DNA of 17,739 bases from positions 1 through 17,739 of the forward strand of contig JAHFBQ010000022.1 in NCBI GenBank assembly GCA_023249935.1, read 5' to 3'. This stretch comes from a bacterium. GTDB taxonomy: Bacteria; Babelota; Babeliae; Babelales; RVW-14. Shown here one piece after another: positions 14,113-17,739 of this stretch; the first letter of the stretch is position 1; every line of letters starts with the position of its first letter. The position numbers and the translations under genes were made by a program. The notes under the pieces are model-generated. The model ran no database searches, was not told the origin of the DNA, and was given only the letters and a program-made list of their open reading frames with translations.

Positions 14113-14150
14113 AAAAAGATCGGCTCGTTCAACAACGAGCCGATCTTTTT
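14113..14150. terminator. Bidirectional intrinsic terminator
   Basis: Arms 14113-14129 and 14134-14150 are perfectly complementary over 17 bp around a CAAC loop. An A run opens and a T run closes the stem. It sits between two convergent genes (13696 plus, 14159 minus) and serves both. Confidence 0.92.
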
Positions 14151-14158
14151 CTATTAAG

Positions 14159-14848
14159 CTAATCAATAACATCACTAATTCGTTTTTGGAAGTGTTGGTA
14201 GTCAACACGACCATCTTCCTTGTGCATATCCCAATCGCCACCCCACGTATAACCGCGGCTGACAAAGGCATTGTAACAGGCATCGCCTTTTCGAATCATG
14301 CCTTGGCGAATAGTTGTACGATCTAAAAATTCCCTGCCTTTTTCAGGAGCAACTAGATCGTTTGATGGTTTATAGAATGGATTTTGCAACGGATTGATAT
14401 CAAAAGCAATTCCATAAGAATGTTTGGACCATTCCTTTGCGGTAGTTTTATAGCGAGCACAAAATGCCGAACTATTATTATCAGTCATAGATATCTCATC
14501 GACCGAATTCTCATTAATACCGTCACCAAAATATTCATCAATGAGTTTCATCTTCTCGATTTGATAACCTGCTGCAAAAAGTTCTTGAAATATCGCAAGA
14601 ATTTCTTGAGCAAGTTTTGCATGGACAACCATGTTGCCTTGCTTTACCTTACCATCAAAACCTCTGTGAGCAATGGTCAAGTAACGTAGATCCTTGAGTT
14701 GTACCGGTGATTCTGGTTTCCAAGATTTACCAGTCATAGACTGAACAATATTAGCAGGAATTTCTTCAGCTTTGAACGATGGTACCTCTGTTTTTATCGT
14801 TGCGCTCACCGCAACAAACAAAAACAACAAAAAATACTGTTTCCTCAT
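14159..14848 (-). CDS. Exported M15-family peptidase (D-Ala-D-Ala carboxypeptidase-like)
   Basis: 229 residues from the ATG at 14848, which has GGGGGAG just upstream and starts a signal peptide (MRKQYFLLFLFVAVSA). An upstream in-frame ATG at 14935 would include the promoter and is rejected. The zinc-peptidase core shows SAFCAR (127-132), SKHSYGIAFDINP (141-153) with ligands His143 and Asp150, and WGGDW (202-206) followed by DYQHF (216-220) with ligand His219. This is the M15 (VanY/CwlK-related) pattern, so it probably cleaves peptide bonds in peptidoglycan stems outside the cytoplasm. Whether it is a D,D-carboxypeptidase or an L,D-endopeptidase cannot be decided. It is transcribed alone from the promoter at 14906-14935 and stops at the shared terminator. 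Confidence 0.87.
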   Translation of the reverse strand: MRKQYFLLFLFVAVSATIKTEVPSFKAEEIPANIVQSMTGKSWKPESPVQLKDLRYLTIAHRGFDGKVKQGNMVVHAKLAQEILAIFQELFAAGYQIEKMKLIDEYFGDGINENSVDEISMTDNNSSAFCARYKTTAKEWSKHSYGIAFDINPLQNPFYKPSNDLVAPEKGREFLDRTTIRQGMIRKGDACYNAFVSRGYTWGGDWDMHKEDGRVDYQHFQKRISDVID

Positions 14849-14873
14849 AGCTCCCCCAGAATCGTGAATGACC

Positions 14874-14895
14874 GCTTGTTCCCCACAGAACAAGC
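14874..14895 (-). promoter_or_regulatory. 5' leader hairpin of the M15 peptidase mRNA
   Basis: On the minus strand, GCTTGTTC (14895-14888) and GAACAAGC (14881-14874) form a perfect 8-bp stem with a 6-nt loop. It would lie within the first 30 nt of the transcript, a position where hairpins protect mRNA from decay or bind regulators. Confidence 0.45.
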
Positions 14896-14905
14896 TTATT
14901 CTCAT

Positions 14906-14935
14906 AGTATATGAGTTCTCAGTACAGAGGCTCAA
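14906..14935 (-). promoter_or_regulatory. Promoter of the M15 peptidase gene
   Basis: TTGAGC (14935-14930) and TATACT (14911-14906) on the minus strand are 18 nt apart, giving a start near 14899 and a leader of about 50 nt. Confidence 0.6.
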
Positions 14936-15128
14936 GAAATAAGAACAGAATGTCCAACCTGTTTACAGTCCTGCCGGCACATTGAAGGTTAACATAATAT
15001 CTATTATCGGACAAATAGAGAATCCAAGGGCCTAATTCACACCAACCAAAATGCAACTTGCAAAGATTGGCAGTTTTTAAATAATATTTATAGTGCTATA
15101 TTTTTTGGGTCAGAAGTTGGCCTCTTAC

Positions 15129-15791
15129 TTACTTACTATCTGCCATGATTGCAACACAATCACATCGAGTGATAAACAGAGGCTTGCCTATCTTTTGCTG
15201 GTCCACCAGCAGCTTTGCCACAGCCGATCCGTGATTATAGAATAGATCGATTACCCCTTGATTGCCATTTTTAACAGCCATGTGCGCAGGAGCTATTTGA
15301 TCTTGATTTTGAATATCCATTGCAGCTCCACGACCGATAAGAAAGTGTATGTGTGTTGGATTGAATTTACCTTTGCCCATCAATGCAATATGCAGAGGCA
15401 AGTTTCCTCTACAATCGGAAACACTAATCACATCCCTACACGCCCCATAAAGCCAGCTAGCCAACTTGGTCTTACCTAAAAAAACCGCCCAATGAAACGG
15501 TTTCCAGCCATTACTATCAGCAGCTAGCATCACCACATTATCCTTTGTGGTAATAATGCTTCGCAACACATCTGTTATAAATGTTTCATCATCTTTGATT
15601 GTAGCAAGATGCAGCGGCGTTAAACCAACAGCCTCATACTCCTTAGAATCACATCCCTTGAGTACCATGGATTGAACAACATCAAACGCACCCATCTGCA
15701 TCGCCTCGCAAAGTGTGCCAGATGCTCCAACACATACAGAACTTGTAGTTGCATAAAGAAAAGCAACACCAACTATACTTTTAATATTCAT
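15129..15791 (-). CDS. Small exported ankyrin-repeat protein
   Basis: 220 residues with a signal peptide (residues 1-23, MNIKSIVGVAFLYATTSSVC then VGA). Five ankyrin units fill the rest: 27-46 (LCEAMQMGAFDVVQSMVLKG), 56-81 (GLTPLHLATIKDDETFITDVL), 95-116 (GWKPFHWAVFLGKTKLASWL), 129-155 (GNLPLHIALMGKG...IHFLIGRG) and 166-188 (IAPAHMAVKNGNQGVIDLFYNHG). The C-terminal 30 residues contain CDC (210-212). The cysteines (20, 28, 47, 118, 127, 210, 212) could form disulphides if the protein is exported. The Shine-Dalgarno is weak (AAAGAAAG). Promoter hexamers lie at 15835-15863. The role is presumably protein binding; the partner is unknown. Confidence 0.87.
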   Translation of the reverse strand: MNIKSIVGVAFLYATTSSVCVGASGTLCEAMQMGAFDVVQSMVLKGCDSKEYEAVGLTPLHLATIKDDETFITDVLRSIITTKDNVVMLAADSNGWKPFHWAVFLGKTKLASWLYGACRDVISVSDCRGNLPLHIALMGKGKFNPTHIHFLIGRGAAMDIQNQDQIAPAHMAVKNGNQGVIDLFYNHGSAVAKLLVDQQKIGKPLFITRCDCVAIMADSK

Positions 15792-15834
15792 AAAAACTTT
15801 CTTTTTGTCTTTCGATAAATCGCAACAGATCGGA

Positions 15835-15863
15835 AGTCTAAAAGATTACGCTCTTCTTGTAAA
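15835..15863 (-). promoter_or_regulatory. Promoter of the ankyrin gene at 15129-15791
   Basis: TTTACA (15863-15858) and TAGACT (15840-15835) on the minus strand are 17 nt apart, giving a start near 15828 and a leader of about 37 nt. Confidence 0.5.
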
Positions 15864-15877
15864 GTTGTTTTCTATAC

Positions 15878-15913
15878 TTAAATCCTCCGGCTAGAAACAG
15901 CCGGAGGATTTAA
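15878..15913 (-). terminator. Terminator-like hairpin after the 40-residue-repeat gene
   Basis: Arms 15878-15892 and 15899-15913 form a perfect 15-bp stem with a GC-rich core (CCTCCGGCT) around a 6-nt loop. On the minus strand the stem ends TTTAA rather than in a long T run. It begins 23 nt after the stop of the gene at 15937-17028. Confidence 0.7.
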
Positions 15914-15936
15914 ATGCTCTACAGATTTTTATTTGG

Positions 15937-17028
15937 TTACTGTGGCAAGAGAAGATTTGGAGCCAGCACGGTGAGAACTTCAAAGTTTGGTGTTGGCATA
16001 ACAAAATCAAGCGCCAATCTTTCGGCTTTCGTTAAAAGCCTTAGTATCGGATCCATTACCGACACTTTAGTATCATCAAACGTTGCACAATGCGTAGGCT
16101 TAGAACCCCAGTTATTCGAAACAGAGAGCGCTATAATTCTCTGTGCTGCTGTTAAATTTGACAAAAAAGTCTTATCAAGAATACCAATGTTTTTGAAGAG
16201 CGCTGCATAGTGCATCGGTGTATTACTCCACTGATCCGCGGTTGTCAGCGCAGTTAATTTTTGCGCTGAGGTTAAATTGAGAAACACCGCCTTAACTGAA
16301 TTTTTAGCTTTTGGCATAAACATTGCAGCGTAATGGACAGGTGTGTACCCATAAGTATTTGCCACAGACAGCACGGTGTTTTTGATTGTTGAGTCAGGTA
16401 AAATCGCATTTATTACTGCTAACTGTGTCGTGTCTGGTGACATCAATACATAGTGCACTGGCGTCGAACCCCAGATATCAGTAGCGATAGTTGCAGTTTG
16501 TTTTTCACTTGATGACAAACTATCCATGATTGCTGTAATAATCGTTGCTGACGGCGTCTTCACATCAGTAGCAGAATTAACTGTGTTGCCAAAAACTGAA
16601 AAAAGCCCGACAAGGTGTAACAATGTGAAATTATAATCATCATTAAGCAATGAAATAATACCCGTACTCAAAGCCTTTTTTACTGCAGTAGTAGCCAAAC
16701 TTATCGGTGTTGCGTTGCTATGCGTTGAGTCAGCGGTCGTCAGTCCAATACAAATGCTGTAACAAGCGTTCAATATATTTGCTTGTGCTTGTGCTAAATC
16801 AGAAATCAATGAAACTGCCGCATCTCCTGCTCCAGCACTCGTTGATGAGAACGCCGTAGACAAATCACTAATATCCGACGAGCTCAACGCACGCGCAGTT
16901 TTAGCGGCCCCTTTGAACATGCTATGTTGCCCAAGACCTCGCAAACCGACTTTATTTTTTGCTTCAAGCGGTATAGCCGCTCCAAAAACCATCAACCCGA
17001 AATATAAAATTGTTTTTGCCGTGAACAT
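15937..17028 (-). CDS. Exported protein with 40-residue ankyrin-like repeats
   Basis: 363 residues. A signal peptide covers 1-23 (ending IPLEA) and is followed by a Ser/Ala-rich region. Four repeats begin at residues 186, 226, 267 and 307, each opening with [WY]-[GS]-x-[TK]-P-x-H-[YC] and ending with a helix like LTSAQKLTALTTAD. A weaker fifth lies near 132 (YNFTLLHL). The TPxHYA core is that of ankyrin repeats, but the period is 40-41 residues instead of 33, from a longer second helix or loop. The gene has a good Shine-Dalgarno (GAGGAG 17042-17037, 8 nt before the ATG), lies downstream of ruvC on the same strand and ends at the hairpin at 15878-15913. The partner and the role are unknown. 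Confidence 0.85.
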   Translation of the reverse strand: MFTAKTILYFGLMVFGAAIPLEAKNKVGLRGLGQHSMFKGAAKTARALSSSDISDLSTAFSSTSAGAGDAAVSLISDLAQAQANILNACYSICIGLTTADSTHSNATPISLATTAVKKALSTGIISLLNDDYNFTLLHLVGLFSVFGNTVNSATDVKTPSATIITAIMDSLSSSEKQTATIATDIWGSTPVHYVLMSPDTTQLAVINAILPDSTIKNTVLSVANTYGYTPVHYAAMFMPKAKNSVKAVFLNLTSAQKLTALTTADQWSNTPMHYAALFKNIGILDKTFLSNLTAAQRIIALSVSNNWGSKPTHCATFDDTKVSVMDPILRLLTKAERLALDFVMPTPNFEVLTVLAPNLLLPQ

Positions 17029-17057
17029 ACCACCAACTCCTCAGCTTGAAACCTTAG

Positions 17058-17081
17058 AAAAAAGACTCTGCTGAGCGAGCC
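17058..17081 (-). terminator. Weak terminator between ruvC and the ankyrin-like gene
   Basis: On the minus strand, GGCTC (17081-17077) and GAGTC (17068-17064) pair (one G-T) around an 8-nt loop, followed by six T (17063-17058). The stem is short, so readthrough into the next gene is likely. Confidence 0.4.
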
Positions 17082-17152
17082 TAAAAAACCTTATTGCGCA
17101 GACGCAAGAGTTGCGTGAAGGAAGAACTTAAGATCAACGCGACAGACACTTA

Positions 17153-17671
17153 CTAACAAGCACCTGCCTGGCCAGAAACAACAACATTGCTGTACCAGAG
17201 GCCGCATAGCGAGATCGCAACAGCATCGGTTAAGTCGTTGCGTTCTGATTCTTTGAGCTGCTGCAATTGTGGGAAAAGCATAAAAACCATCCGCGCAACC
17301 TGCTCTTTTGAGGCACCTCCAAAGCCGGTTAGCATGTTTTTTACTTCACGAGGTGCAAATTCTTGAATGCTCATCTTATGCTGATTGGCGAGCACATAAA
17401 GCACACCACGCAGGTAACCAAGCTTTAAAAAAGTCTGTGCATTCTTACCTAGAAATGGTGTCTCAAGCGCTATGCCCGTTGGCCTGTGCGCTGCAATTTT
17501 TTGTACAAAAAAATCATGGAAAATACCAATGCGTTCTGCCAAATGTTTTTGCGTAGGCAGGCGCAAGTAGCCGCAGTCGATGAGGGATGTTTTGCCACCA
17601 GCGACTTTGAGCACCCCAAAGCCGGTAAATGAAAAGCCCGGATCAATGCCCAAAATGATACGCTCAACCAT
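17153..17671 (-). CDS. ruvC: Holliday junction resolvase RuvC
   Basis: Endonuclease that resolves Holliday junctions after RuvAB branch migration. The frame is open from 17731, but the Met at 17671 starts MVERIILGIDPG, the family N-terminus, and gives 172 residues (173 in E. coli). The upstream codons are the end of another gene in a different frame. The catalytic acidic residues are all present: Asp10 (GIDPG), Glu70 (ALETPF), Asp146 and Asp149 (NDLTDAVAI). GKNAQTFLKLGYLRGVL and FAPREVKNMLTGFGGASKEQV are typical. No Shine-Dalgarno is obvious. The start is 1 nt beyond the stop of the upstream gene, so translational coupling is likely. No ruvA or ruvB follows. Confidence 0.95.
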   Translation of the reverse strand: MVERIILGIDPGFSFTGFGVLKVAGGKTSLIDCGYLRLPTQKHLAERIGIFHDFFVQKIAAHRPTGIALETPFLGKNAQTFLKLGYLRGVLYVLANQHKMSIQEFAPREVKNMLTGFGGASKEQVARMVFMLFPQLQQLKESERNDLTDAVAISLCGLWYSNVVVSGQAGAC

Positions 17672-17672
17672 G

Positions 17673-17739
17673 TTATGCAACAGCGTCTTCAAGGTCAAGA
17701 TCGCTTCTAAGCGCATCCTGAAGCATTTCATCTGATATA
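17673..17739 (-). CDS. C-terminal end of an unidentified gene upstream of ruvC
   Basis: On the minus strand a frame enters from the right edge and reads 21 residues (ISDEMLQDALRSDLDLEDAVA) before TAA at 17675-17673, just before the ruvC ATG. The acidic helical tail and tight spacing suggest a real gene cotranscribed with ruvC. Too little is visible to name it. Confidence 0.5.
   Translation of the reverse strand, partial: ISDEMLQDALRSDLDLEDAVA

Noticed and set aside
15914..16210. 98-residue plus-strand frame next to the hairpin
   Set aside because: Antisense to the repeats of the 40-residue-period protein; its ATG follows the terminator stem with no better support.
16980..17152. Inverted repeat ACGCAA/TTGCGT near 17101-17117 as ruvC terminator
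   Set aside because: Only a 3-nt loop and no T run after it; the GGCTC/GAGTC stem at 17058-17081 is the better, though still weak, candidate.

Overview
This is a bacterial window, moderately AT-rich and tightly packed. It mixes conserved housekeeping genes (gmk, proS, a xerC/D-type recombinase, dnaN, recF, ruvC) with many proteins that carry N-terminal signal peptides and ankyrin-like or RING-like domains. That mixture suggests a host-associated bacterium with a reduced genome. The closest fit I can suggest is a protist-associated lineage such as Dependentiae/TM6 (Babeliae), but this is inference from gene content, not from a phylogenetic marker. No rRNA, tRNA, CRISPR array, transposase or insertion sequence was seen.

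Layout. (1) 1-567: guanylate kinase on the minus strand, cut by the window start. (2) 631-4544: a plus-strand operon of an unrecognised exported membrane protein, an archaeal/eukaryotic-type prolyl-tRNA synthetase and a tyrosine recombinase. (3) 4588-7141: two minus-strand genes, an exported ankyrin protein with a near-consensus promoter and a lipoprotein serine hydrolase of the class C beta-lactamase fold. (4) 7315-10608: a block of small exported proteins, containing two tandem RING-like/ankyrin-like paralogues and a protein made of two copies of an unknown repeat whose best start codon is ATA. (5) 10762-12987: dnaN-recF. (6) 12988-13635: no protein gene, but three tandem copies of a small-RNA-like unit. 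Each copy has a near-identical pyrimidine-rich segment resembling an anti-Shine-Dalgarno sequence, followed by its own intrinsic terminator. (7) 13696-14848: a membrane-anchored DUF952 protein convergent with an exported M15 peptidase, separated by a two-way terminator. (8) 15129-17739: two exported ankyrin-type proteins, ruvC and the last codons of another gene, all minus strand.

How it fits together. The core genes serve nucleotide metabolism, translation, replication and recombination. The accessory proteins almost all begin with export signals and carry protein-interaction modules (ankyrin, zinc-binding) or envelope enzymes (serine hydrolase, M15 peptidase), which suits a cell that interacts with a eukaryotic host and remodels its own envelope. 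The strongest candidate for something undescribed is the sRNA triplet at 13035-13482. Next come the RING-like pair with its leader peptide (8026-9757) and the ATA-start duplicated-domain gene (9865-10608).
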